Of a stretch of 64,000 bases of DNA, positions 50,301 to 64,000 are shown piece by piece. The position numbers and the translations under genes are program-made. The notes under the pieces were generated by a model that saw only the letters and a list, made by a program, of their open reading frames with translations, ran no database searches and was not told the origin of the DNA. The stretch is from assembly GCA_963669155.1 (NCBI GenBank), contig CAVLGW020000008.1, positions 1-64,000 on the forward strand. The letters run 5' to 3'. The number at the start of each line of letters is the position of its first letter. Position 1 is the stretch's first letter. The DNA is from Arbacia lixula. Taxonomy: Eukaryota > Echinodermata > Echinoidea > Arbacioida > Arbaciidae.

Positions 50301-53300
50301 TCAACCAGATGTCTTTTTATTATTATTACATGTATTACTATTGTAAGCCCGTTCGAAGGTAATAATCCTTTATGGTAATTCAATTCCAACAGTGCCGGTA
50401 CGAAAGCACTTCTGACAAGTAGGCAAAAAGAAACGGGAATGAATCCTTAGCAACGAATCGTTTCCACAATAGACATATTTTGCGTCCTATATAGCAGATA
50501 TATTATTACGTCAGTGCATTAGGGCGTACACTGAATATTTCACGCTTATGTCAAGAGAGTATTGCGCTGTGATTGGATCAAAGTTTGGAAGAGGGCGCAC
50601 ATCCCATTTCTGTATAATAACCTGACAACGATCGCAGCTTAGTTACATTAAAAGATTACGAATAATCTACATACTACAGCCTTTACACCAAGAGATGCTT
50701 CACGAAAGTCTTCAGAACGCTTTGCACCACTAACGTAGCAACTGGCGCCTGTCTCCAAATGTGTTTCAAATCTAGAAATCGCCGAATTCTGCTCGTGTTG
50801 TATTTTGTTTTTGTTTCTTATGGAGCAAACTTGAACTCCTTAGTCCTTACAAATGCCCATTACCATGACAACCCCATACTCATGCAATGAATGTTTCTTT
50901 CTCTTAGTGTTGACATTATGGAAAAAAGTGCACCATGACTTTAGTCAATTCGAAGTTTGAAGAGACAACGGCGAAAACATTCTTTAGACGAAAAGACATC
51001 CCAACCCGCACACCTATAAACAATTTGTTTGATTTTTTTGTTTGTTTTGTTTTTCATTGCATTTTGGCACAGCGCATTACAACGATGTCCACTCCCTATA
51101 ATGCTAACAGTGCTGGGCCATAGCTAATTTTCTTAATAACTATGTACGTACAATACAGTAATGCTGCATGTACAAATTCACTTGTGTTGTCCGAAATGAA
51201 AATATGCGCGTATGAATAGGAAGCATGTTTCTTTCCGTCATCATCCCTCCAAAAAACAATACGATCTACGGGATGTCAATTCATCTTACTCTACCAGCAG
51301 TACAGAAGGAATGGAGCAGCATGCACATATATGTATGTGCACAGTATATGGGTCCGTCGGCATGTTGTATGTCAGGAAGTTTGAGAGGTAGAGAAGAAGT
51401 TTGCAAGCTGGCCGTGTAGACGTTGCTAAGGAATCAAAGTTTGAATGTATAGTTGGTAACATGAATGCATTCGCTTCTGCGAAATGAGTAGAACAGAATA
51501 ATGAGAAAACAAATATTAATGAAATTTACAGTAACAGCTTGCTTAATAAATGGCCATAAATATCAGCTCACTATTTTGAATTGGATAAAAGACAGAAATA
51601 CTTAAAAGCAATACAATGGTTTTTTTCTTACCACTATCGGAGTGTCTAGGGTCGGTGCCGATCAACCAGATGTCTTTTTATTATTATTACATGTATTACT
51701 ATTGTGAGCCCGTTCGAAGGTAATAATCCTTTATGGTAATTCAATTCCAACAGTGCCGGTACGAAAGCACTTCTGACAAGTAGGCAAAAAGAAACGGGAA
51801 TGAATCCTTAGGAACGAATCGTTTCCACAATAGACATATTTTGCGTCCTATATAGCAGATATATTATTACGTCAGTGCATTAGGGCGTACACTGAATATT
51901 TCACACTTATGTCAAGAGAGTATTGCGCTGTGATTGGATCAAAGTTTGGAAGAGGGCGCACATCCCATTTCTGTATAATAACCTGACAACGATCGCAGCT
52001 TAGTTACATTAAAAGATTACGAATAATCTACATACTACAGCCTTTACACGAAGAGATGCTTCACGAAAGTCTTCAGAACGCTTTGCACCACTAACGTAGC
52101 AACTGGCGCCTGTCTCCAAATGTGTTTCAAATCTAGAAATCGCCGAATTCTGCTCGTGTTGTATTTTGTTTTTGTTTCTTATGGAGCAAACTTGAACTCC
52201 CTAGTCCTTACAAATGCCCATTACCATGACAACCCCATACTCATGCAATGAATGTTTCTTTCTCTTAGTGTTGACATTATGGAAAAAAGTGCACCATGAC
52301 TTTAGTCAATTCGAAGTTTGAAGAGACAACGGCGAAAACATTCTTTAGAGGATAAGACATCCCAACCCGCACACCTATAAACAATTTGTTTGATTTTTTT
52401 GTTTGTTTTGTTTTTCATTGCATTTTGGCACAGCGCATTGCAAACATGTCCACTCCCTATAATGCTAACAGCGCTGGGCCATAGTTAATTTTCTTAATAA
52501 CTGTGCATGCGTCCAATACAGTAATGCTGCATGTACAAATTCACTTGTGTTGTCCGAAATGAAAATATGCGCGTATGAATAGGAAGCATGTTTCTTTCCG
52601 TCATCATCCCTCCAAAAAACAATACGATCTACGGGATGTCAATTCATCTTACTCTACCAGCAGTACAGAAGGAATGGAGCAGCATGCACATATATGTATG
52701 TGCACAGTATATGGGTCCGTCGGCATGTTGTACGTCAGGAAGTTTGAGAGGTAGAGAAGAAGTTTGCAAGCTGGCCGTGTAGATGCAATACGTTGCTAAG
52801 GAATCAAAGTTTGAATGTATAGTTGGTAACATGAATGCATTCGCTTCTGCGAAATGAGTAGAACAGAATAATGAGAAAACAAATATTAATGAAATTTACA
52901 GTAACAGCTTGCTCAATAAATGGCCATAAATATCAGCTCACTATTTTGAATTGGATAAAAGACAGTAATACTTAAAAGCAATACAATGTTTTTTTTCTTA
53001 CCACTATCGGAGTGTCTAGGGTCGGTGCCGATCAACCAGATGTCTTTTTATTATTATTACATGTATTACTATTGTAAGCCCGTTCGAAGGTAATAATCCT
53101 TTATGGTAATTCAATTCCAACAGTGCCGGTACGAAAGCACTTCTGACAAGTAGGCAAAAAGAAACGGGAATGAATCCTTAGCAACGAATCGTTTCCACAA
53201 TAGACATATTTTGCGTCCTATATAGCAGATATATTATTACGTCAGTGCATTAGGGCGTACACTGAATATTTCACGCTTATGTCAAGAGAGTATTGCGCTG

Positions 53301-56300
53301 TGATTGGATCAAAGTTTGGAAGAGGGCGCACATCCCATTTCTGTATAATAACCTGACAACGATCGCAGCTTAGTTACATTAAAAGATTACGAATAATCTA
53401 CATACTACAGCCTTTACACCAAGAGATGCTTCACGAAAGTCTTCAGAACGCTTTGCACCACTAACGTAGCAACTGGCGCCTGTCTCCAAATGTGTTTCAA
53501 ATCTAGAAATCGCCGAATTCTGCTCGTGTTGTATTTTGTTTTTGTTTCTTATGGAGCAAACTTGAACTCCTTAGTCCTTACAAATGCCCATTACCATGAC
53601 AACCCCATACTCATGCAATGAATGTTTCTTTCTCTTAGTGTTGACATTATGGAAAAAAGTGCACCATGACTTTAGTCAATTCGAAGTTTGAAGAGACAAC
53701 GGCGAAAACATTCTTTAGACGAAAAGACATCCCAACCCGCACACCTATAAACAATTTGTATTTTTTTTTTGTTTGTTTTGTTTTTCATTGCATTTTGGCA
53801 CAGCGCATTACAACGATGTCCACTCCCTATAATGCTAACAGTGCTGGGCCATAGCTAATTTTCTTAATAACTATGTACGTACAATACAGTAATGCTGCAT
53901 GTACAAATTCACTTGTGTTGTCCGAAATGAAAATATGCGCGTATGAATAGGAAGCATGTTTCTTTCCGTCATCATCCCTCCAAAAAACAATACGATCTAC
54001 GGGATGTCAATTCATCTTACTCTACCAGCAGTACAGAAGGAATGGAGCAGCATGCACATATATGTATGTGCACAGTATATGGGTCCGTCGGCATGTTGTA
54101 TGTCAGGAAGTTTGAGAGGTAGAGAAGAAGTTTGCAAGCTGGCCGTGTAGACGTTGCTAAGGAATCAAAGTTTGAATGTATAGTTGGTAACATGAATGCA
54201 TTCGCTTCTGCGAAATGAGTAGAACAGAATAATGAGAAAACAAATATTAATGAAATTTACAGTAACAGCTTGCTTAATAAATGGCCATAAATATCAGCTC
54301 ACTATTTTGAATTGGATAAAAGACAGAAATACTTAAAAGCAATACAATGGTTTTTTTCTTACCACTATCGGAGTGTCTAGGGTCGGTGCCGATCAACCAG
54401 ATGTCTTTTTATTATTATTACATGTATTACTATTGTGAGCCCGTTCGAAGGTAATAATCCTTTATGGTAATTCAATTCCAACAGTGCCGGTACGAAAGCA
54501 CTTCTGACAAGTAGGCAAAAAGAAACGGGAATGAATCCTTAGGAACGAATCGTTTCCACAATAGACATATTTTGCGTCCTATATAGCAGATATATTATTA
54601 CGTCAGTGCATTAGGGCGTACACTGAATATTTCACACTTATGTCAAGAGAGTATTGCGCTGTGATTGGATCAAAGTTTGGAAGAGGGCGCACATCCCATT
54701 TCTGTATAATAACCTGACAACGATCGCAGCTTAGTTACATTAAAAGATTACGAATAATCTACATACTACAGCCTTTACACGAAGAGATGCTTCACGAAAG
54801 TCTTCAGAACGCTTTGCACCACTAACGTAGCAACTGGCGCCTGTCTCCAAATGTGTTTCAAATCTAGAAATCGCCGAATTCTGCTCGTGTTGTATTTTGT
54901 TTTTGTTTCTTATGGAGCAAACTTGAACTCCCTAGTCCTTACAAATGCCCATTACCATGACAACCCCATACTCATGCAATGAATGTTTCTTTCTCTTAGT
55001 GTTGACATTATGGAAAAAAGTGCACCATGACTTTAGTCAATTCGAAGTTTGAAGAGACAACGGCGAAAACATTCTTTAGAGGATAAGACATCCCAACCCG
55101 CACACCTATAAACAATTTGTTTGATTTTTTTGTTTGTTTTGTTTTTCATTGCATTTTGGCACAGCGCATTGCAAACATGTCCACTCCCTATAATGCTAAC
55201 AGCGCTGGGCCATAGTTAATTTTCTTAATAACTGTGCATGCGTCCAATACAGTAATGCTGCATGTACAAATTCACTTGTGTTGTCCGAAATGAAAATATG
55301 CGCGTATGAATAGGAAGCATGTTTCTTTCCGTCATCATCCCTCCAAAAAACAATACGATCTACGGGATGTCAATTCATCTTACTCTACCAGCAGTACAGA
55401 AGGAATGGAGCAGCATGCACATATATGTATGTGCACAGTATATGGGTCCGTCGGCATGTTGTACGTCAGGAAGTTTGAGAGGTAGAGAAGAAGTTTGCAA
55501 GCTGGCCGTGTAGATGCAATACGTTGCTAAGGAATCAAAGTTTGAATGTATAGTTGGTAACATGAATGCATTCGCTTCTGCGAAATGAGTAGAACAGAAT
55601 AATGAGAAAACAAATATTAATGAAATTTACAGTAACAGCTTGCTCAATAAATGGCCATAAATATCAGTTCACTATTTTGAATTGGATAAAAGACAGTAAT
55701 ACTTAAAAGCAATACAATGGTTTTTTTCTTACCACTATCGGAGTGTCTAGGGTCGGTGCCGATCAACCAGATGTCTTTTTATTATTATTACATGTATTAC
55801 TATTGTAAGCCCGTTCGAAGGTAATAATCCTTTATGGTAATTCAATTCCAACAGTGCCGGTACGAAAGCACTTCTGACAAGTAGGCAAAAAGAAACGGGA
55901 ATGAATCCTTAGCAACGAATCGTTTCCACAATAGACATATTTTGCGTCCTATATAGCAGATATATTATTACGTCAGTGCATTAGGGCGTACACTGAATAT
56001 TTCACGCTTATGTCAAGAGAGTATTGCGCTGTGATTGGATCAAAGTTTGGAAGAGGGCGCACATCCCATTTCTGTATAATAACCTGACAACGATCGCAGC
56101 TTAGTTACATTAAAAGATTACGAATAATCTACATACTACAGCCTTTACACCAAGAGATGCTTCACGAAAGTCTTCAGAACGCTTTGCACCACTAACGTAG
56201 CAACTGGCGCCTGTCTCCAAATGTGTTTCAAATCTAGAAATCGCCGAATTCTGCTCGTGTTGTATTTTGTTTTTGTTTCTTATGGAGCAAACTTGAACTC

Positions 56301-59300
56301 CTTAGTCCTTACAAATGCCCATTACCATGACAACCCCATACTCATGCAATGAATGTTTCTTTCTCTTAGTGTTGACATTATGGAAAAAAGTGCACCATGA
56401 CTTTAGTCAATTCGAAGTTTGAAGAGACAACGGCGAAAACATTCTTTAGACGAAAAGACATCCCAACCCGCACACCTATAAACAATTTGTTTGATTTTTT
56501 TGTTTATTTTGTTTTTCATTGCATTTTGGCACAGCGCATTACAACGATGTCCACTCCCTATAATGCTAACAGTGCTGGGCCATAGCTAATTTTCTTAATA
56601 ACTATGTACGTACAATACAGTAATGCTGCATGTACAAATTCACTTGTGTTGTCCGAAATGAAAATATGCGCGTATGAATAGGAAGCATGTTTCTTTCCGT
56701 CATCATCCCTCCAAAAAACAATACGATCTACGGGATGTCAATTCATCTTACTCTACCAGCAGTACAGAAGGAATGGAGCAGCATGCACATATATGTATGT
56801 GCACAGTATATGGGTCCGTCGGCATGTTGTACGTCAGGAAGTTTGAGAGGTAGAGAAGAAGTTTGCAAGCTGGCCGTGCAGATGCAATACGTTGCTAAGG
56901 AATCAAAGTTTGAATGTATAGTTGGTAACATGAATGCATTCGCTTCTGCGAAATGAGTAGAACAGAATAATGAGAAAACAAATATTAATGAAATTTACAG
57001 TAACAGCTTGCTCAATAAATGGCCATAAATATCAGCTCACTATTTTGAATTGGATAAAAGACAGTAATACTTAAAAGCAATACAATGGTTTTTTTCTTAC
57101 CACTTTTGGAGTGTCTAGAGTCGGTGCCGATCAACCAGATGTCTTTTTATTATTATTACATGTATTACTATTGTAAGCCCGTTCGAAGGTAATAATCCTT
57201 TATGGTAATTCAATTCCAACAGTGCCGGTACGAAAGCACTTCTGACAAGTAGGCAAAAAGAAACGGGAATGAATCCTTAGCAACGAATCGTTTCCACAAT
57301 AGACATATTTTGCGTCCTATATAGCAGATATATTATTACGTCAGTGCATTAGGGCGTACACTGAATATTTCACGCTTATGTCAAGAGAGTATTGCGCTGT
57401 GATTGGATCAAAGTTTGGAAGAGGGCGCACATCCCATTTCTGTATAATAACCTGACAACGATCGCAGCTTAGTTACATTAAAAGATTACGAATAATCTAC
57501 ATACTACAGCCTTTACACGAAGAGATGCTTCACGAAAGTCTTCAGAACGCTTTGCACCACTAACGTAGCAACTGGCGCCTGTCTCCAAATGTGTTTCAAA
57601 TCTAGATATCGCCGAATTCTGCTCGTGTTGTATTTTGTTTTTGTTTCTTATGGAGCAAACTTGAACTCCTTAGTCCTTACAAATGCCCATTACCATGACA
57701 ACCCCATACTCATGCAATGAATGTTTCTTTCTCTTAGTGTTGACATTATGGAAAAAAGTGCACCATGACTTTAGTCAATTCGAAGTTTGAAGAGACAACG
57801 GCGAAAACATTCTTTAGACGAAAAGACATCCCAACCCGCACACCTATAAACAATTTGTTTGATTTTTTTGTTTGTTTTGTTTTTCATTGCATTTTGGCAC
57901 AGCGCATTACAACGATGTCCACTCCCTATAATGCTAACAGTGCTGGGCCATAGCTAATTTTCTTAATAACTATGTACGTACAATACAGTAATGCTGCATG
58001 TACAAATTCACGTGTGTTGTCCGAAATGAAAATATGCGCGTATGAATAGGAAGCATGTTTCTTTCCGTCATCATCCCTCCAAAAAACAATACGATCTACG
58101 GGATGTCAATTCATCTTTCTCTACCAGCAGTACAGAAGGAATGGAGCAGCATGCACATATATGTATGTGCACAGTATATGGGTCCGTCGGCATGTTGTAC
58201 GTCAGGAAGTTTGAGAGGTAGAGAAGATGTTTGCAAGCTGGCCGTGTAGATGCAATACGTTGCTAAGGAATCAAAGTTTGAATGTATAGTTGGTAACATG
58301 AATGCATTCGCTTCTGCGAAATGAGTAGAACAGAATAATGAGAAAACAAATATTAATGAAATTTACAGTAACAGCTTGCTCAATAAATGGCCATAAATAT
58401 CAGCTCACTATTTTGAATTGGATAAAAGACAGTAATACTTAAAAGCAATACAATGGTTTTTTTCTTACCACTTTTGGAGTGTCTAGAGTCGGTGCCGATC
58501 AACCAGATGTCTTTTTATTATTATTACATGTATTACTATTGTAAGCCCGTTCGAAGGTAATAATCCTTTATGGTAATTCAATTCCAACAGTGCCGGTACG
58601 AAAGCACTTCTGACAAGTAGGCAAAAAGAAACGGGAATGAATCCTTAGCAACGAATCGTTTCCACAATAGACATATTTTGCGTCCTATATAGCAGATATA
58701 TTATTACGTCAGTGCATTAGGGCGTACACTGAATATTTCACGCTTATGTCAAGAGAGTATTGCGCTGTGATTGGATCAAAGTTTGGAAGAGGGCGCACAT
58801 CCCATTTCTGTATAATAACCTGACAACGATCGCAGCTTAGTTACATTAAAAGATTACGAATAATCTACATACTACAGCCTTTACACGAAGAGATGCTTCA
58901 CGAAAGTCTTCAGAACGCTTTGCACCACTAACGTAGCAACTGGCGCCTGTCTCCAAATGTGTTTCAAATCTAGATATCGCCGAATTCTGCTCGTGTTGTA
59001 TTTTGTTTTTGTTTCTTATGGAGCAAACTTGAACTCCTTAGTCCTTACAAATGCCCATTACCATGACAACCCCATACTCATGCAATGAATGTTTCTTTCT
59101 CTTAGTGTTGACATTATGGAAAAAAGTGCACCATGACTTTAGTCAATTCGAAGTTTGAAGAGACAACGGCGAAAACATTCTTTAGACGAAAAGACATCCC
59201 AACCCGCACACCTATAAACAATTTGTTTGATTTTTTTGTTTGTTTTGTTTTTCATTGCATTTTGGCACAGCGCATTACAACGATGTCCACTCCCTATAAT

Positions 59301-62300
59301 GCTAACAGTGCTGGGCCATAGCTAATTTTCTTAATAACTATGTACGTACAATACAGTAATGCTGCATGTACAAATTCACGTGTGTTGTCCGAAATGAAAA
59401 TATGCGCGTATGAATAGGAAGCATGTTTCTTTCCGTCATCATCCCTCCAAAAAACAATACGATCTACGGGATGTCAATTCATCTTTCTCTACCAGCAGTA
59501 CAGAAGGAATGGAGCAGCATGCACATATATGTATGTGCACAGTATATGGGTCCGTCGGCATGTTGTACGTCAGGAAGTTTGAGAGGTAGAGAAGATGTTT
59601 GCAAGCTGGCCGTGTAGATGCAATACGTTGCTAAGGAATCAAAGTTTGAATGTATAGTTGGTAACATGAATGCATTCGCTTCTGCGAAATGAGTAGAACA
59701 GAATAATGAGAAAACAAATATTAATGAAATTTACAGTAACAGCTTGCTCAATAAATGGCCATAAATATCAGCTCACTATTTTGAATTGGATAAAAGACAG
59801 TAATACTTAAAAGCAATACAATGGTTTTTTTCTTACCACTATCGGAGTGTCTAGAGTCGGTGCCGATCAACCAGATGTCTTTTTATTATTATTACATGTA
59901 TTACTATTGTAAGCCCGTTCGAAGGTAATAATCCTTTATGGTAATTCAATTCCAACAGTGCCGGTACGAAAGCACTTCTGACAAGTAGGCAAAAAGAAAC
60001 GGGAATGAATCCTTAGCAACGAATCGTTTCCACAATAGACATATTTTGCGTCCTATATAGCAGATATATTATTACGTCAGTGCATTAGGGCGTACACTGA
60101 ATATTTCACGCTTATGTCAAGAGAGTATTGCGCTGTGATTGGATCAAAGTTTGGAAGAGGGCGCACATCCCATTTCTGTATAATAACCTGACAACGATCG
60201 CAGCTTAGTTACATTAAAAGATTACGAATAATCTACATACTACAGCCTTTACACCAAGAGATGCTTCACGAAAGTCTTCAGAACGCTTTGCACCACTAAC
60301 GTAGCAACTGGCGCCTGTCTCCAAATGTGTTTCAAATCTAGAAATCGCCGAATTCTGCTCGTGTTGTATTTTGTTTTTGTTTCTTATGGAGCAAACTTGA
60401 ACTCCTTAGTCCTTACAAATGCCCATTACCATGACAACCCCATACTCATGCAATGAATGTTTCTTTCTCTTAGTGTTGACATTATGGAAAAAAGTGCACC
60501 ATGACTTTAGTCAATTCGAAGTTTGAAGAGACAACGGCGAAAACATTCTTTAGACGAAAAGACATCCCAACCCGCACACCTATAAACAATTTGTTTGATT
60601 TTTTTGTTTGTTTTGTTTTTCATTGCATTTTGGCACAGCGCATTACAACGATGTCCACTCCCTATAATGCTAACAGTGCTGGGCCATAGCTAATTTTCTT
60701 AATAACTATGTACGTACAATACAGTAATGCTGCATGTACAAATTCACTTGTGTTGTCCGAAATGAAAATATGCGCGTATGAATAGGAAGCATGTTTCTTT
60801 CCGTCATCATCCCTCCAAAAAACAATACGATCTACGGGATGTCAATTCATCTTACTCTACCAGCAGTACAGAAGGAATGGAGCAGCATGCACATATATGT
60901 ATGTGCACAGTATATGGGTCCGTCGGCATGTTGTATGTCAGGAAGTTTGAGAGGTAGAGAAGAAGTTTGCAAGCTGGCCGTGTAGACGTTGCTAAGGAAT
61001 CAAAGTTTGAATGTATAGTTGGTAACATGAATGCATTCGCTTCTGCGAAATGAGTAGAACAGAATAATGAGAAAACAAATATTAATGAAATTTACAGTAA
61101 CAGCTTGCTTAATAAATGGCCATAAATATCAGCTCACTATTTTGAATTGGATAAAAGACAGAAATACTTAAAAGCAATACAATGGTTTTTTTCTTACCAC
61201 TATCGGAGTGTCTAGGGTCGGTGCCGATCAACCAGATGTCTTTTTATTATTATTACATGTATTACTATTGTGAGCCCGTTCGAAGGTAATAATCCTTTAT
61301 GGTAATTCAATTCCAACAGTGCCGGTACGAAAGCACTTCTGACAAGTAGGCAAAAAGAAACGGGAATGAATCCTTAGGAACGAATCGTTTCCACAATAGA
61401 CATATTTTGCGTCCTATATAGCAGATATATTATTACGTCAGTGCATTAGGGCGTACACTGAATATTTCACACTTATGTCAAGAGAGTATTGCGCTGTGAT
61501 TGGATCAAAGTTTGGAAGAGGGCGCACATCCCATTTCTGTATAATAACCTGACAACGATCGCAGCTTAGTTACATTAAAAGATTACGAATAATCTACATA
61601 CTACAGCCTTTACACGAAGAGATGCTTCACGAAAGTCTTCAGAACGCTTTGCACCACTAACGTAGCAACTGGCGCCTGTCTCCAAATGTGTTTCAAATCT
61701 AGAAATCGCCGAATTCTGCTCGTGTTGTATTTTGTTTTTGTTTCTTATGGAGCAAACTTGAACTCCCTAGTCCTTACAAATGCCCATTACCATGACAACT
61801 CCATACTCATGCAATGAATGTTTCTTTCTCTTAGTGTTGACATTATGGAAAAAAGTGCACCATGACTTTAGTCAATTCGAAGTTTGAAGAGACAACGGCG
61901 AAAACATTGTTTAGACGAAAAGACATCCCAACCCGCACACCTATAAACAATTTGTTTGATTTTTTTGTTTGTTTTGTTTTTCATTGCATTTTGGCACAGC
62001 GCATTACAACGATGTCCACTCCCTATAATGCTAACAGTGCTGGGCCATAGCTAATTTTCTTAATAACTATGTACGTACAATACAGTAATGCTGCATGTAC
62101 AAATTCACGTGTGTTGTCCGAAATGAAAATATGCGCGTATGAATAGGAAGCATGTTTCTTTCCGTCATCATCCCTCCAAAAAACAATACGATCTACGGGA
62201 TGTCAATTCATCTTTCTCTACCAGCAGTACAGAAGGAATGGAGCAGCATGCACATATATGTATGTGCACAGTATATGGGTCCGTCGGCATGTTGTACGTC

Positions 62301-64000
62301 AGGAAGTTTGAGAGGTAGAGAAGATGTTTGCAAGCTGGCCGTGTAGATGCAATACGTTGCTAAGGAATCAAAGTTTGAATGTATAGTTGGTAACATGAAT
62401 GCATTCGCTTCTGCGAAATGAGTAGAACAGAATAATGAGAAAACAAATATTAATGAAATTTACAGTAACAGCTTGCTCAATAAATGGCCATAAATATCAG
62501 CTCACTATTTTGAATTGGATAAAAGACAGTAATACTTAAAAGCAATACAATGGTTTTTTTCTTACCACTATCGGAGTGTCTAGAGTCGGTGCCGATCAAC
62601 CAGATGTCTTTTTATTATTATTACATGTATTACTATTGTAAGCCCGTTCGAAGGTAATAATCCTTTATGGTAATTCAATTCCAACAGTGCCGGTACGAAA
62701 GCACTTCTGACAAGTAGGCAAAAAGAAACGGGAATGAATCCTTAGCAACGAATCGTTTCCACAATAGACATATTTTGCGTCCTATATAGCAGATATATTA
62801 TTACGTCAGTGCATTAGGGCGTACACTGAATATTTCACGCTTATGTCAAGAGAGTATTGCGCTGTGATTGGATCAAAGTTTGGAAGAGGGCGCACATCCC
62901 ATTTCTGTATAATAACCTGACAACGATCGCAGCTTAGTTACATTAAAAGATTACGAATAATCTACATACTACAGCCTTTACACCAAGAGATGCTTCACGA
63001 AAGTCTTCAGAACGCTTTGCACCACTAACGTAGCAACTGGCGCCTGTCTCCAAATGTGTTTCAAATCTAGAAATCGCCGAATTCTGCTCGTGTTGTATTT
63101 TGTTTTTGTTTCTTATGGAGCAAACTTGAACTCCTTAGTCCTTACAAATGCCCATTACCATGACAACCCCATACTCATGCAATGAATGTTTCTTTCTCTT
63201 AGTGTTGACATTATGGAAAAAAGTGCACCATGACTTTAGTCAATTCGAAGTTTGAAGAGACAACGGCGAAAACATTGTTTAGACGAAAAGACATCCCAAC
63301 CCGCACACCTATAAACAATTTGTTTGATTTTTTTGTTTGTTTTGTTTTTCATTGCATTTTGGCACAGCGCATTACAACGATGTCCACTCCCTATAATGCT
63401 AACAGTGCTGGGCCATAGCTAATTTTCTTAATAACTATGTACGTACAATACAGTAATGCTGCATGTACAAATTCACTTGTGTTGTCCGAAATGAAAATAT
63501 GCGCGTATGAATAGGAAGCATGTTTCTTTCCGTCATCATCCCTCCAAAAAACAATACGATCTACGGGATGTCAATTCATCTTACTCTACCAGCAGTACAG
63601 AAGGAATGGAGCAGCATGCACATATATGTATGTGCACAGTATATGGGTCCGTCGGCATGTTGTATGTCAGGAAGTTTGAGAGGTAGAGAAGAAGTTTGCA
63701 AGCTGGCCGTGTAGACGTTGCTAAGGAATCAAAGTTTGAATGTATAGTTGGTAACATGAATGCATTCGCTTCTGCGAAATGAGTAGAACAGAATAATGAG
63801 AAAACAAATATTAATGAAATTTACAGTAACAGCTTGCTTAATAAATGGCCATAAATATCAGCTCACTATTTTGAATTGGATAAAAGACAGAAATACTTAA
63901 AAGCAATACAATGGTTTTTTTCTTACCACTATCGGAGTGTCTAGGGTCGGTGCCGATCAACCAGATGTCTTTTTATTATTATTACATGTATTACTATTGT
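44390..64000 (+). repeat. Higher-order repeat region: monomer types a, b, c, d
   Basis: Types are defined by shared variants. Type a: 'ttagaggataag' and 'gcattgcaaacatg' upstream of the anchor. Type b: 'tttgtttattttg' and 'ccgtgcagatgc'. Type c: 'cacgtgtgttg', 'catctttctcta' and 'gaagatgtttgc'. Type d: 'ttgtatgtcagg', a 7-bp deletion after 'gtgtag', 'gcttaataaatgg' and 'ccttaggaacg'. The order of anchors from 44390 is a b c d a d a d a b c c d c d. Offsets support this: a-b-c recurs at +10,929 bp (44390/55319, 45758/56687, 47126/58055), and d-a dimers recur every 2,731 bp (48494/51225/53956). Confidence 0.88.
48494..55318 (+). repeat. 2,731-bp d-a dimer repeats
   Basis: Anchors 48494, 51225 and 53956 (type d) alternate with 49857 and 52588 (type a). 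Spacing is 1,363 and 1,368 bp, repeated at 2,731 bp. The next a at 55319 is then followed by b rather than d, ending the run. One dimer differs by 'ttgtatttttttttt' near 53757, showing some divergence since amplification. Confidence 0.88.

Larger units (their letters stand above)
11615..64000 (+). repeat. Macrosatellite array, ~1,368-bp monomer, at least 36 copies
   Basis: The same ~1,368-bp monomer repeats head to tail to the window end. Using 'atgtttctttccgtcatc' as anchor, copies lie at 12075, 13584, 16100, 17468, 18835, 20205, 21535, 22903, 25970, 28012, 29380, 30747, 32117, 33447, 34815, 36183, 37550, 38917, 40285, 41653, 43021, 44390, 45758, 47126, 48494, 49857, 51225, 52588, 53956, 55319, 56687, 58055, 59423, 60791, 62152 and 63520. 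Spacing is 1,367-1,370 except where insertions (after 13584, 22903, 25970), a 38-bp deletion (20205, 32117) or a 7-bp deletion (48494, 51225, 53956, 60791) intervene. Inner copies differ at only a few sites each, which implies strong homogenisation. I do not recognise the family and see no RNA gene in it. Confidence 0.97.

Noticed and set aside
11615-64000. CRISPR array or prokaryotic repeat
   Set aside because: The units are 1.37 kb without spacers, and the LINE and Tc1 context is eukaryotic.

Overview
This is non-prokaryotic DNA: AT-rich, almost gene-free, full of decayed transposons and dominated by a very long tandem array. The element mix is an APE-type LINE with an RRM-type ORF1 protein, a Tc1-like element, palindromic MITE-like elements and repeats built on GGCGGCCATTTT palindromes. 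It suggests a metazoan, most likely a marine invertebrate such as an echinoderm, lancelet or mollusc. I cannot fix the species. I see no convincing host protein-coding gene, tRNA, rRNA or snRNA.

Layout. 1-3145: a diverged family of ~164-bp repeats, mostly in one orientation up to ~2290 and inverted after it. 3146-4360: no gene recognised; a small GC-rich inverted repeat near 4150-4216. 4361-9260: one LINE on the minus strand, with a heptamer tail, a broken ORF2 (endonuclease, reverse transcriptase, Cys/His C-terminus) and an open, GC-rich ORF1. 9300-9810: a hairpin holding three TTAGG units, then a possible MITE end. 9810-11052: a Tc1-like element on the minus strand with its 5' inverted repeat present and its 3' end lost. 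11055-11614: nothing recognised.

11615-64000 (runs off the window): a tandem array of a ~1,368-bp monomer, 36 in-phase copies visible by one anchor and nearly identical by eye. It has three levels of structure. The first is the monomer. The second is an ~11.9-kb tandem segmental duplication (offset exactly 11,912 bp across six consecutive monomers). The third is a higher-order pattern of monomer types from ~44 kb on (a-b-c-d, a-d dimers of 2,731 bp, and an eight-monomer repeat of 10,929 bp).

Three insertions interrupt the array. Two are copies of one palindromic element (E1, E2) at the same monomer position. The third is a 1,695-bp foldback-like element with a TACG target duplication, whose precise empty site is present 11.9 kb away in the sister copy. 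E1 also holds a nested, inverted 474-bp segment absent from E2. The order can therefore be inferred: E insertion, large duplication, then new insertions in copy 1. Short ORFs recur in every monomer, but they are disrupted in some monomer types and at the array edge, so I treat the array as satellite DNA rather than a gene family.
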